A stretch of 64,000 nt of DNA, from positions 1 to 64,000 of the forward strand of contig NZ_JXYA01000057.1 of the NCBI RefSeq assembly GCF_000967655.1, in the 5' to 3' direction. The notes under the pieces are model-generated. The model saw only the letters and a program-made list of their open reading frames with translations. It was not told the DNA's origin and made no database searches. The translations under genes and the position numbers were made by a program. This DNA comes from Pseudoalteromonas rubra. GTDB taxonomy: Bacteria > Pseudomonadota > Gammaproteobacteria > Enterobacterales > Alteromonadaceae. Below are positions 43,900 to 53,172 of this stretch, in pieces; the stretch's first letter is position 1, and each line of letters starts with the position of its first letter.

Positions 43900-43933
43900 A
43901 AGCCGGCAGCGGGTGCTTACCCTCTGCCGGCTT
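43900..43933. terminator. Terminator between convergent rdgC and HDOD genes
   Basis: AAGCCGGCAG and CTGCCGGCTT form a perfect 10-bp stem with a 14-nt loop. GTTGTT follows on the plus strand and TCTG on the minus strand, so it is better as the rdgC terminator, although the stem could serve both. Confidence 0.7.
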
Positions 43934-43946
43934 GTTGTTATAAGGA

Positions 43947-44786
43947 TTATGAGAAAGCGGCTTTTATGTCGTTCAGCATGTCCTGATAATCATCGTCATA
44001 GAACATATCGACCGACCCCAGCACTCCTTTTTCTTCATACACATGCAGCGCCGCAGCTTTATCGGATACCTGTAAGATCCCTTCCACAATAGCGCCAACA
44101 CGAATAAAGTCGACGTAACAAACATGAGCCGGTTTATAATTAGGGTTCGCCCAGCTCTCCGCCACTTCCACAAATTCCTCTGTGAACCCCCACTCGCGCA
44201 TGATGGCGCCACCAATACGTCCACCCAGTTTCTGGATAGCGTGCGCCAAAAAGCTCGGATTAGCAAACACTTCCGGGTGGTGCTCCGCTTCGGTGAGGAT
44301 TGGCAGTACACCTATGTTAAAGACCAGCGAGGCCAGCGTGATGGTGTCTTTGTTAAGCGAGGTGTGCTTATTCACCCGCAAGTAAAAGTCCATGGTGGTG
44401 ATCGCCTGGCAGGCAACCTTGAGGGTTTTTTGCCAGGCCTTGTCCATATAGGTTTTGATCAGTTTGTTTTGCGAAACAAACAGTTGCTCCATCGCCATCG
44501 CGGTGGCGACATTTTTAACCTGGCGCAGACCTATGCGAGTCACTGCCTGGTTAAGGGTGTTGACCTTCACCGTGCGACCCAAAAATGCACTGTTGGCCAC
44601 TTTAATCATACGCGCCGCCAGCGCCGGGTCGTGAGAGATCACTTCAGCCATGTGTAATAAATTCACTTCCGGATCATCTGCCGCCTGGCGCACCCGCACG
44701 GCCACTTCGGGCAAGGTTGGCAATACCAGAGTATCGTTATTAATTTTATCAATCAGAATCGTCAACAAAGCATTTTCAGTAGACAT
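43947..44786 (-). CDS. HDOD domain protein
   Basis: A 279-residue protein consisting mostly of an HDOD domain (residues 20-215): LPTLPEVAVRVRQAADDPEVNLLHMAEVISHDPALAARMIKVANSAF is the diagnostic start. HDOD proteins lack the metal-dependent phosphohydrolase residues of true HD domains and act in signal transduction, for example next to chemoreceptors or c-di-GMP enzymes. Its partner is not evident from the neighbours. Confidence 0.88.
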   Translation of the reverse strand: MSTENALLTILIDKINNDTLVLPTLPEVAVRVRQAADDPEVNLLHMAEVISHDPALAARMIKVANSAFLGRTVKVNTLNQAVTRIGLRQVKNVATAMAMEQLFVSQNKLIKTYMDKAWQKTLKVACQAITTMDFYLRVNKHTSLNKDTITLASLVFNIGVLPILTEAEHHPEVFANPSFLAHAIQKLGGRIGGAIMREWGFTEEFVEVAESWANPNYKPAHVCYVDFIRVGAIVEGILQVSDKAAALHVYEEKGVLGSVDMFYDDDYQDMLNDIKAAFS

Positions 44787-45124
44787 ATTGGTTCAATCCT
44801 CGAATTTACTGGCCTATTGTGCGCACTTCTGGCGTGCAGCAAGGGCCATGCGCTCAGAGCAAGGTGCTGTTCATGTTATTAGTATTGTCTAACTTAAAGA
44901 GTAAGTTAAGAAAAGTATAAAAATTATTCGTGACGCAGGTAAAACCCCCTATCGGTCGCGGCTCAATAAAATATTCTCCGACTTCATATCGCAACAGCAG
45001 CAAGTTGCCGTCATTTCATGTAAGGTATAGCACCGAAATAATAATACGGACCCCTGAGCAGTCACTGAGTACTGAGTGACCGCATCACAGAATAGGTCCG
45101 ACTTACACTCCGGATGAAGGAAAA
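44787..45124. other. 338-bp divergent intergenic region
   Basis: No ORF worth reporting. It must contain the promoters of the HDOD gene (leftward, see 44881-44909) and of the metallopeptidase gene (rightward, no clear hexamers found). Two inverted repeats are seen: AACTTA-N5-TAAGTT at 44891-44907, and the imperfect GTCACT...AGTGAC at 45061-45080. Confidence 0.6.
44881..44909 (-). promoter_or_regulatory. Candidate HDOD gene promoter with overlapping palindrome
   Basis: Minus strand TTAACT, 17 nt, AATACT, each four of six to consensus, about 100 nt upstream of the start. The palindrome AACTTA-N5-TAAGTT (44891-44907) covers the -35 box and part of the spacer, a suitable place for a repressor. 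Confidence 0.4.
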
Positions 45125-46813
45125 ATGATGAAACGCGCAATCTTATCAACGGCCGTGATGCTGGCCTGTAGCGTTATGCTAAGCGCCTGCTCTGAACCAC
45201 AACAGACAAACGCTGAATCTCAGGCACAGTCACACCAGGCAAGCGAAGGCTATCAGCTGCAAGACCTGTCTCCTGAGCGACTGGATATTTACACTCAGGT
45301 CACCCTGAACAGCGATCTGTCGCACCTTAATGACAACCAGAAAAAAATGCTCGGCCTTTTGATAGATGCCTCTAAAATCATGGATGAGTTGTTCTGGAAA
45401 CAAGCCTTTGGCATGGACAAAACAGCCTTTCTGGCGAACATTCAGGACCCCAAAGTTCGTCAGTTTGCTGACATCAACTATGGGCCATGGGATCGCCTCA
45501 ACGGTGACAAGGTCTTCCTGAGTGGCTTTGCAGCTAAAACACCGGGTGCCGAGTTCTACCCAAGCGACATCAGCAAAGACGAGCTCAATCAGGCCGATGT
45601 AAAAGACAAAGCGGGCTTATACTCGCTGATCAAACGCGACGCACAGGGCCAGCTGTACAGCGTGCCCTACTCTGAGGCCTATCAGGCAGAGCTGAACACC
45701 GCTGCGCAATTGCTGCGTGATGCCAGTAAACTGGCTGTGGACAAGCAGTTTTCTAAATACTTAAACCTGCGTGCCGATGCGCTGGTGAACAACAGCTATC
45801 AGGCTTCTGACTTTGCCTGGATGGACATGAAGAACAACCCCATTGATGTGGTGATCGGCCCTATCGAAACCTATGAAGATCAATTGTTTGGCTACCGTAC
45901 AGCGTTTGAGTCTTATGTGCTGGTTAAAGACATGGCCTGGAGCGAGCGCCTGGCTAAGTTTGCCGCTTTTCTGCCTGAACTACAGCAAGGCCTGCCGGTC
46001 GATGCCAAATATAAGCAAGAAGTCCCAGGCTCCGATGCCGACCTTAACGCCTACGATGTGATTTACTATGCCGGTCACTCTAACGCGGGCAGCAAGACCA
46101 TCGCCATCAACCTGCCAAACGATGAAGCCGTTCAGTTACAAAAAGGCACGCGTCGTTTGCAACTGAAAAATGCCATGCAGGCCAAATTTGATAAGATCCT
46201 GGTGCCGATTGCCGAGCAGCTGATTGTGCCCGAGCAGCGTAAACACATTACCTTTGACGCTTTCTTTGCCAACACTATGTTCCATGAAGTGGCACATGGT
46301 CTGGGGATTAAAAACACCATCACAGGTCAAGGCACTGTACGTCAGTCGCTGCAGGAACATGCCAGCGCACTGGAAGAAGGCAAAGCCGATATCCTGGGCC
46401 TTTACATGGTTGAGCAGCTGCTGAACAAAGGCGAAATCACCGAAGGCACACTGGAAGATTACTATGTAACCTTTATGGCCGGGATTTTCCGCTCGGTACG
46501 TTTTGGCGCATCCAGTGCTCATGGTAAAGCCAATATGATCCGCTTTAACTTCTTCAAACAAGAAGGCGCGTTTTCAAAGAATGCCGACGGCCTTTACGCC
46601 GTAGACATGGCCAAAATGGGCGCAGCGATGGAAAAACTGTCTAACCTGATCCTGACGCTGCAAGGCGACGGCGACTACCAAAAAGTGGATCAGTTGCTGG
46701 CAACCCATGGCGACATTAAAGCAGAACTCCAGGCCGATCTGGACAAGCTAGCAGCCGCCAATATTCCGGTTGATGTTACCTTTAAACAAGGTAAAGCGGT
46801 ACTGGGCTTATAA
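45125..46813 (+). CDS. Dipeptidyl-peptidase III-like (M49) zinc metallopeptidase, lipoprotein
   Basis: A 562-residue lipoprotein (lipobox LSAC, Cys near residue 22). The zinc site is seen as FHEVAHGLG near residue 391 and the Glu-containing second motif ALEEGKADILG about 30 residues later, the same arrangement as HELLGH...EECRAD in dipeptidyl-peptidase III, but with the shorter HExxH spacing. Substrates are probably oligopeptides at the cell surface or in the periplasm. An ATG one codon later (45128) is an equally good start. Confidence 0.78.
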   Translation: MMKRAILSTAVMLACSVMLSACSEPQQTNAESQAQSHQASEGYQLQDLSPERLDIYTQVTLNSDLSHLNDNQKKMLGLLIDASKIMDELFWKQAFGMDKTAFLANIQDPKVRQFADINYGPWDRLNGDKVFLSGFAAKTPGAEFYPSDISKDELNQADVKDKAGLYSLIKRDAQGQLYSVPYSEAYQAELNTAAQLLRDASKLAVDKQFSKYLNLRADALVNNSYQASDFAWMDMKNNPIDVVIGPIETYEDQLFGYRTAFESYVLVKDMAWSERLAKFAAFLPELQQGLPVDAKYKQEVPGSDADLNAYDVIYYAGHSNAGSKTIAINLPNDEAVQLQKGTRRLQLKNAMQAKFDKILVPIAEQLIVPEQRKHITFDAFFANTMFHEVAHGLGIKNTITGQGTVRQSLQEHASALEEGKADILGLYMVEQLLNKGEITEGTLEDYYVTFMAGIFRSVRFGASSAHGKANMIRFNFFKQEGAFSKNADGLYAVDMAKMGAAMEKLSNLILTLQGDGDYQKVDQLLATHGDIKAELQADLDKLAAANIPVDVTFKQGKAVLGL

Positions 46814-46836
46814 CAGCCCAATACACAAACACTGCT

Positions 46837-46871
46837 AAACAGGCGCTAACACTCCAGCGCCTGTTTTATTT
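46837..46871 (+). terminator. Terminator after the M49-like gene
   Basis: AAACAGGCGCT and AGCGCCTGTTT form an 11-bp stem with an 8-nt loop, followed by TATTT. It overlaps the last codons of the convergent HIT gene. Confidence 0.75.
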
Positions 46872-47244
46872 GGGCAATTTGCTGGTTGCTGTATGGCACG
46901 GCAGGCAACGCCCCCCACACGGGCTTTGGCCAGGCTGCATCGTGCTCAAAACGGGCAATATGATGAACGTGCAGCTGTGGCACCATATTACCCAAAGCCG
47001 CGACATTTAACTTATGCGGATTAAACACCGCTTTGATCAAATGGCTCAGCTTTGCGGACTCCTGCCAAAATACTTGCTGTTGCTGTTCACTGAGATCAAT
47101 GATCTCACGCAGCCCGGCTATGCGTGGTACCAGTATAAACCAGGGGTACTGACTGTCGTTTAATAACAGCAGTTTACACAATGGCCAGTCGGCCAGTTCA
47201 ATACAATCACGCGCCAGTTCCGGCGCCAGTTGAAATGTGCTCAT
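46846..47244 (-). CDS. HIT family protein
   Basis: A 132-residue histidine-triad protein. The triad is in QLHVHHIARFEHD (H-x-H-x-H pattern as HVHHIA, slightly divergent) near residue 99, and PWFILVPRIAGLREIIDLS is the conserved beta-strand region. Such proteins hydrolyse nucleotide phosphoramidates or adenylated compounds. Substrate unknown. Confidence 0.88.
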   Translation of the reverse strand: MSTFQLAPELARDCIELADWPLCKLLLLNDSQYPWFILVPRIAGLREIIDLSEQQQQVFWQESAKLSHLIKAVFNPHKLNVAALGNMVPQLHVHHIARFEHDAAWPKPVWGALPAVPYSNQQIAQIKQALEC

Positions 47245-47422
47245 TGTTCTTTTTTAAGTCCGTTGGTGGTGGCCTCACTGTAACTAAGTTGCGCCGTAAA
47301 AGCGACAGTATGCAGACAAGATTTCCCCCCTGACACGTCCGTCTGATTTTATTGCCATCATGGTTGACAGTCTTTACCATCAAGGCACTCATACCAACAT
47401 AACATAATTAAAAGGTGACTCT

Positions 47423-49648
47423 GTGCGCAATCTGCTATCTTACGCCGCGCTTGCCACCGGTTTGCTGGCCACCAGTCAGTTGACCGTGGCCCAGCCGCTG
47501 ACGCTGGAACGTATCTTCGATGACCCCTCTTTGGCGGGCAAAGCCCCGGTGAAGCTCAAGTTCTCACCCGACGGGTCCCGGGTAACTTACCTGCAAGGCA
47601 AAGTCGATGACTACAACCGCTACGACCTGTGGGAATACAATATTAAAGCCGACACCAATCGCCTGCTGGTTGATTCACAGGCGTTGTTCTCAGGCCCGGA
47701 AACCCTGTCAGACGAAGAAAAAGCGCGCCGTGAAAGGCAACGTATTTTTGGCCGCGGGATCCTCGAATACAAGTGGTCGAAAGATGGCAAGGCCCTGCTC
47801 TTTCCGCTCAATGGCGACCTCTACTATTATGAGCTGAGTTCCGGAAAAAGCCGTAAGCTCACCGACACCGAAGCCTTTGAAACCGATGCGCGTTTTTCAC
47901 CCAAAGGCAACTATGTCTCTTTTATCCGCGAACAAGACTTATATGCCCTGGAACTGGCGACCGGCAAAGAGATCCGTCTGAGTAAAGGCGGCGGCGGCGT
48001 AATTAAAAACGGCATGGCCGAATTTGTGGCGCAGGAAGAAATGAGCCGTATGACCGGCTACTGGTGGGCCGGTGATGAAAGCAAAATTGCCTTTACCCGC
48101 ATCGACGAAAGCCCGGTACAGGAAGCCATCCGCAACGAGATCTATGCCGACGAAGTGAAGCTGTTTAACCAGCGTTACCCGTTTACCGGCACGGATAACG
48201 TCAGGATCGATCTGGGCGTTGTCACCCTCAATGATCAAAAAGTGGACTGGATTGACCTGGGTAAAGACAAAGACATCTATATTGCCCGTGCAAACTGGCT
48301 GGAAGACGACACCACCTTGTCGTATCAGTGGCAAAACCGCTCCCAGCAAAAGCTGGAATTGAGATTCTACAACGCCGACACTAAACAACAGCGCGTGGCC
48401 CTGACGGAGACCAGCGACACCTGGATCAACCTGCATTTTGATCTGCACTTTTTAAAAGACAAAAAGCACTTTATCTGGGCCTCGGAGCGCGATGGCTATA
48501 AGCACCTGTATTTGTATCGCACCAGCGGCCAGCTGGTTCGTCAGCTGACTCAGGGCGACTGGATTGTCGAAAAGCTTCAGGGCGTGGATGAGAAAAAAGG
48601 CCTGGTTTACTTCTCCGGTCGTAAAGACACGCCGCTTGAAAGCCATCTGTATGCCGTTCCCTTGTTCAAAAAAGGCAATATCAAGCGGATCACAGAAGCC
48701 GGAGCCTATCATAAGGTGGTCATGGCCGAAGACAACCGTACTTTTATTGACAGCAAGTCTGCGGTGAATCAGCCGACTTCCGTATCCCTGCGCAAAGCCA
48801 ATGGCGAATTCATTACCTGGCTGGAACAAAATAAACTGGACGAGCAACACCCGCTAACGCCTTTCTTAAGCGATTTATCGACGCCTGAATATGGCACGCT
48901 AAAAGCGCAAGATGGCCAGCTGATGCACTATCGTCTGTTTAAGCCTAAGCAGCTGGAAAAAGGTAAAAAGTACCCGGTGATCGTCAACGTCTATGGCGGT
49001 CCGCATGCCCAGCGCGTGACCAATAGCTGGCGCAGCAAAAACCTTTATTTCCAGTACATGGTGCAACAAGGTTATATTGTCTTCCAGCTGGACAACCGGG
49101 GCTCGTATAACCGGGGTAAACGCTTTGAAGACCCTATTTATAAACACTTAGGGGAAGTGGAAGTGGCCGATCAGATCCGCGGCGTCGAGTTTTTACGCAC
49201 GCTGGATTATGTTGATCCATCACGCATTGGCATTTATGGCCACAGCTACGGCGGCTACATGGCCCTGATGACCATGTTCAAGGCAGGTGATTACTTCTCA
49301 GCTGGCGTCTCGGGCGCACCGGTCACCGACTGGGCGCTGTACGATACACACTACACCGAGCGATATCTGGGACACCCGCAAACCAATGCTAAGGGCTATG
49401 AGCAAAGCGCCGTATTCCCCTACACAGATGGCTTAAAGGGCCCATTAATGATCTATCATGGCATGGCGGATGACAACGTGTTGTTTACTCATGCCACTAA
49501 GCTGTTTAAACAGCTTCAGGATGAGGCTAAGCCTTTTGAAATGATGACTTACCCGGGCTCTAAACACAGCCTGCGCGGTAAAAAAGTGCAAACCCATCTG
49601 CACCAGACCATCACCAACTTCTTTAATCGTCACTTTGACGTGAAGTAA
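47423..49648 (+). CDS. Dipeptidyl peptidase IV (S9B prolyl peptidase)
   Basis: A 741-residue secreted serine peptidase with signal peptide (residues 1-23), an eight-bladed propeller DPPIV_N domain (about 35-480) with the Glu-containing MAEFVAQEEM segment that binds the substrate N-terminus, and an alpha/beta hydrolase domain. Catalytic residues: Ser608 in GHSYGGYM, Asp in MADDNVLF, His in GSKHSLRG. It removes X-Pro or X-Ala dipeptides. The start is a GTG with AAGGTGA upstream. Confidence 0.94.
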   Translation: MRNLLSYAALATGLLATSQLTVAQPLTLERIFDDPSLAGKAPVKLKFSPDGSRVTYLQGKVDDYNRYDLWEYNIKADTNRLLVDSQALFSGPETLSDEEKARRERQRIFGRGILEYKWSKDGKALLFPLNGDLYYYELSSGKSRKLTDTEAFETDARFSPKGNYVSFIREQDLYALELATGKEIRLSKGGGGVIKNGMAEFVAQEEMSRMTGYWWAGDESKIAFTRIDESPVQEAIRNEIYADEVKLFNQRYPFTGTDNVRIDLGVVTLNDQKVDWIDLGKDKDIYIARANWLEDDTTLSYQWQNRSQQKLELRFYNADTKQQRVALTETSDTWINLHFDLHFLKDKKHFIWASERDGYKHLYLYRTSGQLVRQLTQGDWIVEKLQGVDEKKGLVYFSGRKDTPLESHLYAVPLFKKGNIKRITEAGAYHKVVMAEDNRTFIDSKSAVNQPTSVSLRKANGEFITWLEQNKLDEQHPLTPFLSDLSTPEYGTLKAQDGQLMHYRLFKPKQLEKGKKYPVIVNVYGGPHAQRVTNSWRSKNLYFQYMVQQGYIVFQLDNRGSYNRGKRFEDPIYKHLGEVEVADQIRGVEFLRTLDYVDPSRIGIYGHSYGGYMALMTMFKAGDYFSAGVSGAPVTDWALYDTHYTERYLGHPQTNAKGYEQSAVFPYTDGLKGPLMIYHGMADDNVLFTHATKLFKQLQDEAKPFEMMTYPGSKHSLRGKKVQTHLHQTITNFFNRHFDVK

Positions 49649-49655
49649 CTCCCAG

Positions 49656-49679
49656 GCGCGGGCCCGCTTTGGCCCGCGT
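49656..49679 (+). terminator. GC-rich hairpin after the DPP IV gene
   Basis: GCGCGGGCC and GGCCCGCGT form a 9-bp stem (last pair G-U) with a 6-nt loop, 8 bp after the stop. No U tract follows, so it may be a stabilising or Rho-associated structure. Confidence 0.4.
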
Positions 49680-49859
49680 CCCTCATACGCGTAATTCTCT
49701 GCCGGCACTATTCGACAAATAGCTAATTGCTTTTTCCTTTCCTCTGTAAATATATTATTCACTTGATTTAGAACAAATTTCACCCTCACATTTATTGCAA
49801 ACTATGCAATGTCAGTCTGTTCAGCACACAACCTTGTGCTTTCAAAAGGAGCCTCAGCT

Positions 49860-51494
49860 ATGGCATTTTTAAGACAGTTCACCATTTTTGGCCGCCTTGC
49901 GATGCTGGTGGGGGTTGTGGTGCTTGGCCTGATTGCGCTGGGCGTTATGAACTTGCAGCAACAACATCAGGCACTCAGTCAACAGCAGTACGAAAAAACC
50001 AAAAACCTGGTCGAAACGGCTCACAGCCTGATAGCCCACTTTCACCAGGCGCAACTTAGCGGAACACTCAGCGAAGCCGAGGCACAAAGCGCCGCGCTCA
50101 GCGCCCTGAAAGCGCTCAGATACGATGAAAATAATTATTTCTGGGTCAATGACCATTATCCACGTATGGTGATGCACCCCTTTAAACCTCAGCTCAACGG
50201 ACAATCGGTCAGAGACAGCAAAGACCCAGACGGCGTTGCACTGTTTCAGGAAATGGTCGCCGTCGTTAACGCACAGGGAGACGGGTTTGTGCCGTACAAA
50301 TGGCCCAAACCCGGCAAGTCTGCTGCGGTCGACAAGATTTCCTATGTAAAAGGCTTTGCCCCCTGGCAATGGATAGTTGGCTCCGGGGTGTATCTTGACA
50401 GTATAGACGTGCAATTTGCCCAGCTGCGCAATCAGATGATATTCAACATCGTCGCGCTGCTGATCGTACTGATAGTGCTGAACTTTGTGATCAGCAACAG
50501 CATTTTACAGCCCATCCGCTCTGCCGCTGATATGATGCGCGACATTTCCCAGGGAGAAGGCGATTTAACGCAACAGCTGGATGAACATGGCCGCGATGAG
50601 ATCTCCCGTTTGTCTCGTTTCTTTAATGCTTATACCTCTAAAATGCGCCATTCGATTGCCGCCGTGGCAGGCAATGCTACAGAGGTGGAGGCACTGGCAG
50701 ACAGGGTCGATAACACCGGCGAAGTCAACCTGGAGTACATCGAGCGTCAGAATGACAGCAGCCGCCAGGTGGCAACGGCCGTGGAGCAAATGAGCGCTCA
50801 GATCAAGGAGATCAGCCAGCATGCCGAAGCCGCAGAGCAGGCTGCAGGTGATGCGATGCGCACCAGTGAAACGGGCAAAGCAACGGTCAGCACAACCATC
50901 AGTGCCATTGGCACGCTCTCCGGCACCATTGAAGAAGTCAGTGTTGTCACTCAGGCACTGGCAGAAGAAAGCCAGCATATAGGCTCTGTGCTGGACGTGA
51001 TCCGGGGCATATCGGAACAAACCAATCTGCTTGCGCTTAATGCGGCCATAGAAGCCGCCCGGGCGGGCGAGCAGGGTCGCGGGTTTGCGGTGGTGGCCGA
51101 TGAAGTGCGCACCCTGGCGAGTCGCACCGGGCAAAGTACCGATGAGATCCAGTCAATGATTGAGAAACTACAAAAAGGTGCTCAGGCTGCAGTGGACGCA
51201 GTACAGAAAAGCCAGCGCCTGTCGAGCAGTACGGTCGATCAGGTACATGAGGCAGAGCAGGCATTGAATGAGATTGAACGCCTGATCACGGTGATCCTGC
51301 AAATGAATGGCTTGATAGCCCGGGCCACAGAAGAGCAAAGCAGTGCGGCGGCCGATGTGAATGTGCGTATCAGTGACCTGTCGGACGCAACCCATCATTC
51401 ACTCGACACCACACAGACTTTGTCTGAGGCCAGTAAATCGCTCAAACAGGCAAGCCATCAACTTGCCCAGATTGTAGAGCGCTTTAAGGTTTAG
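49860..51494 (+). CDS. Methyl-accepting chemotaxis protein with single Cache domain
   Basis: A 544-residue chemoreceptor with a transmembrane helix (9-30), a periplasmic sCache-type domain (about 32-185; DENNYFWVNDHYPRMVMHP and GFAPWQWIVGSGVY are typical), a second helix (190-212), HAMP, and a cytoplasmic signalling tip with ISEQTNLLALNAAIEAARAG. It controls CheA. ATG 49860 is chosen for its AAGGAG site and natural N-terminus MAFLRQFTIFGRL. The 3' end overlaps the convergent aminopeptidase gene by 4 bp. Confidence 0.93.
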   Translation: MAFLRQFTIFGRLAMLVGVVVLGLIALGVMNLQQQHQALSQQQYEKTKNLVETAHSLIAHFHQAQLSGTLSEAEAQSAALSALKALRYDENNYFWVNDHYPRMVMHPFKPQLNGQSVRDSKDPDGVALFQEMVAVVNAQGDGFVPYKWPKPGKSAAVDKISYVKGFAPWQWIVGSGVYLDSIDVQFAQLRNQMIFNIVALLIVLIVLNFVISNSILQPIRSAADMMRDISQGEGDLTQQLDEHGRDEISRLSRFFNAYTSKMRHSIAAVAGNATEVEALADRVDNTGEVNLEYIERQNDSSRQVATAVEQMSAQIKEISQHAEAAEQAAGDAMRTSETGKATVSTTISAIGTLSGTIEEVSVVTQALAEESQHIGSVLDVIRGISEQTNLLALNAAIEAARAGEQGRGFAVVADEVRTLASRTGQSTDEIQSMIEKLQKGAQAAVDAVQKSQRLSSSTVDQVHEAEQALNEIERLITVILQMNGLIARATEEQSSAAADVNVRISDLSDATHHSLDTTQTLSEASKSLKQASHQLAQIVERFKV

Positions 51495-53023
51495 CGGCAG
51501 TAACGGGCAAACAGGCTGCTGACGGTTGCAGCGGTTGGCTTACCATGCTGCCAGTCGCCGCCTTCTACGCCGCTACCTGCAATGTCCATGTGCACATAAG
51601 GCAGCGGCAATTCAGAGTCACTACCATGTTTATCCAGCCCGCCCACAATGGCCAGAAAAGCCATCGGGAATTGGTGGCCACGGGCAGTGACAGCTGACGG
51701 CGCATTGTTGCTCGATAAAACATCATCCGCCAGAGTGCGTGGCTGAACAAAGTCATAATCTTCGCGACGACTGCGCGAGACTTCTGCGCAGTCGGCCCAC
51801 AGGTCGCCGATATCAGCCAGCTGACGAGACACTTGTCGTGCACGCGCCGGGCCATTTTCCACATACGCACTATAAGGACCTACCGCACGGGCAGCATGTC
51901 CGGTGAGTGTTGCCACAGTAAACAGCTCAGGGTTAACTTCCTGAGTCGCCATGTCTTTGAGCTCGCTGAGCAAGTCACCCATTGCCAGGCGCCCTTCCGC
52001 ATCGGTGTTGCCAATGCGTACTTTTACGCCTTCGCGCGTGGTGATGATCTCATCTGGCACAAAACAATCAGAGCCAATCGAGTTACGTACCACGGCCAGA
52101 TACGCAATCACTTTAACCCCTTTTGGCTTAAAATCGGCCACGGACTTCATAAAACCAGCAACAGAGGCAGCGCCCCCTTTATCGCGGCTCATGCCCGCCA
52201 TAAACCCGCCCACTTTGAGGTCCGCACCACCGGTGTCATACACCAGGCCTTTACCCACAAACATCAGCGTACGCTCAATGTCACCTTCAGGGGTGTAGAC
52301 CAGTTTAACAACACGCGGATGATGGCGCTCCACCGCGTAAGAGGCGCGCGCAACAGTGCCCAGCATAGGGTAATCTTTGTTAATGGTCGCCGGATCCGCT
52401 ACCACTTCAACACTGACACAGGTGTCTTTGAATAGCTCAACGCAGTAATCCGCAAACTTAGGAGGCGCCATACGCTCAGGTTCGGTACCACACAGGTCCC
52501 GGGCTGCGTACTGACCGGCAGCTATGGCGTTCAGTTGACGACACTGCTCATCGCTGGCACCCGGCAGCGCAATAGATTCAATCGGCTCGATTGCCGGTCC
52601 ACGGTATTCACGGGCCTCTAGTGGCTGCCACAATGCCTGACACGCGCCCAGGTAAGCCACTTCCAGGGCATTTTGATAACGTGCATCGCTCGGTACACCT
52701 GCCACCATCAATACCGGTTTTACCGCACCAGCGGCTTTGGCTTCCAGCACGGCAGCTTTACCCGCTTCAAAAAAGCGTCGTACGTCGTCATAATCACGGT
52801 TAAGCGGGCCTGTAGGTGACACAATCAGGCGCTTGCCCGGCACACCTTCTGCCAGCAGTAAGCTGGCCTTGGTGCGCAATCGTGCATCAACCGCCAGATA
52901 AGGGGCTGCCGCACTGTTTAGTGCCGCATTGGCAAGATCTGAGACATCGGAAGTGACGACGATAACAGCATCGGCGTCCTGAACTTGCCAGTCACTGACC
53001 GGCAAAGCGAGAGGAAAAGACAT
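51491..53023 (-). CDS. M17 leucyl aminopeptidase family protein
   Basis: A 510-residue cytosolic aminopeptidase of the PepA family. The metal-binding and catalytic motifs are VGKGLVYDTGGADLK (near residue 250), MSRDKGGAASVAGF and NTDAEGRLAMGDLLSE (near 340). The N-terminal 170 residues are more divergent than in E. coli PepA. It releases N-terminal residues from peptides. Confidence 0.92.
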   Translation of the reverse strand: MSFPLALPVSDWQVQDADAVIVVTSDVSDLANAALNSAAAPYLAVDARLRTKASLLLAEGVPGKRLIVSPTGPLNRDYDDVRRFFEAGKAAVLEAKAAGAVKPVLMVAGVPSDARYQNALEVAYLGACQALWQPLEAREYRGPAIEPIESIALPGASDEQCRQLNAIAAGQYAARDLCGTEPERMAPPKFADYCVELFKDTCVSVEVVADPATINKDYPMLGTVARASYAVERHHPRVVKLVYTPEGDIERTLMFVGKGLVYDTGGADLKVGGFMAGMSRDKGGAASVAGFMKSVADFKPKGVKVIAYLAVVRNSIGSDCFVPDEIITTREGVKVRIGNTDAEGRLAMGDLLSELKDMATQEVNPELFTVATLTGHAARAVGPYSAYVENGPARARQVSRQLADIGDLWADCAEVSRSRREDYDFVQPRTLADDVLSSNNAPSAVTARGHQFPMAFLAIVGGLDKHGSDSELPLPYVHMDIAGSGVEGGDWQHGKPTAATVSSLFARYCR

Positions 53024-53130
53024 ATAATCAGCCCTTGGTTATTAAATGCTGGGCTGATTATCGGTTATTTGCCGGCAAGAACCAAGGCCTTAGGGACAAA
53101 TGCCGGAGCACACAGAGGTGCATTATCCGC

Positions 53131-53160
53131 TTTTAGCGCTGCCTAGCGCAGCGCTAAAAA
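53131..53160. repeat. Perfect 12-bp inverted repeat between cstA and the M17 gene
   Basis: TTTTAGCGCTGC and GCAGCGCTAAAA flank CTAGC. It lies 12 bp after the cstA stop. The U run is on the 5' side and the A run on the 3' side of each strand, which is the reverse of an intrinsic terminator, so I report it as a structure of unknown role. Confidence 0.7.
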
Positions 53161-53172
53161 CCAAAACGCGTA

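Noticed and set aside
45061..45080. Operator from GTCACT...AGTGAC palindrome
   Set aside because: The inner part is a mixture of direct and inverted repeat with mismatches, and no promoter hexamers could be tied to it.
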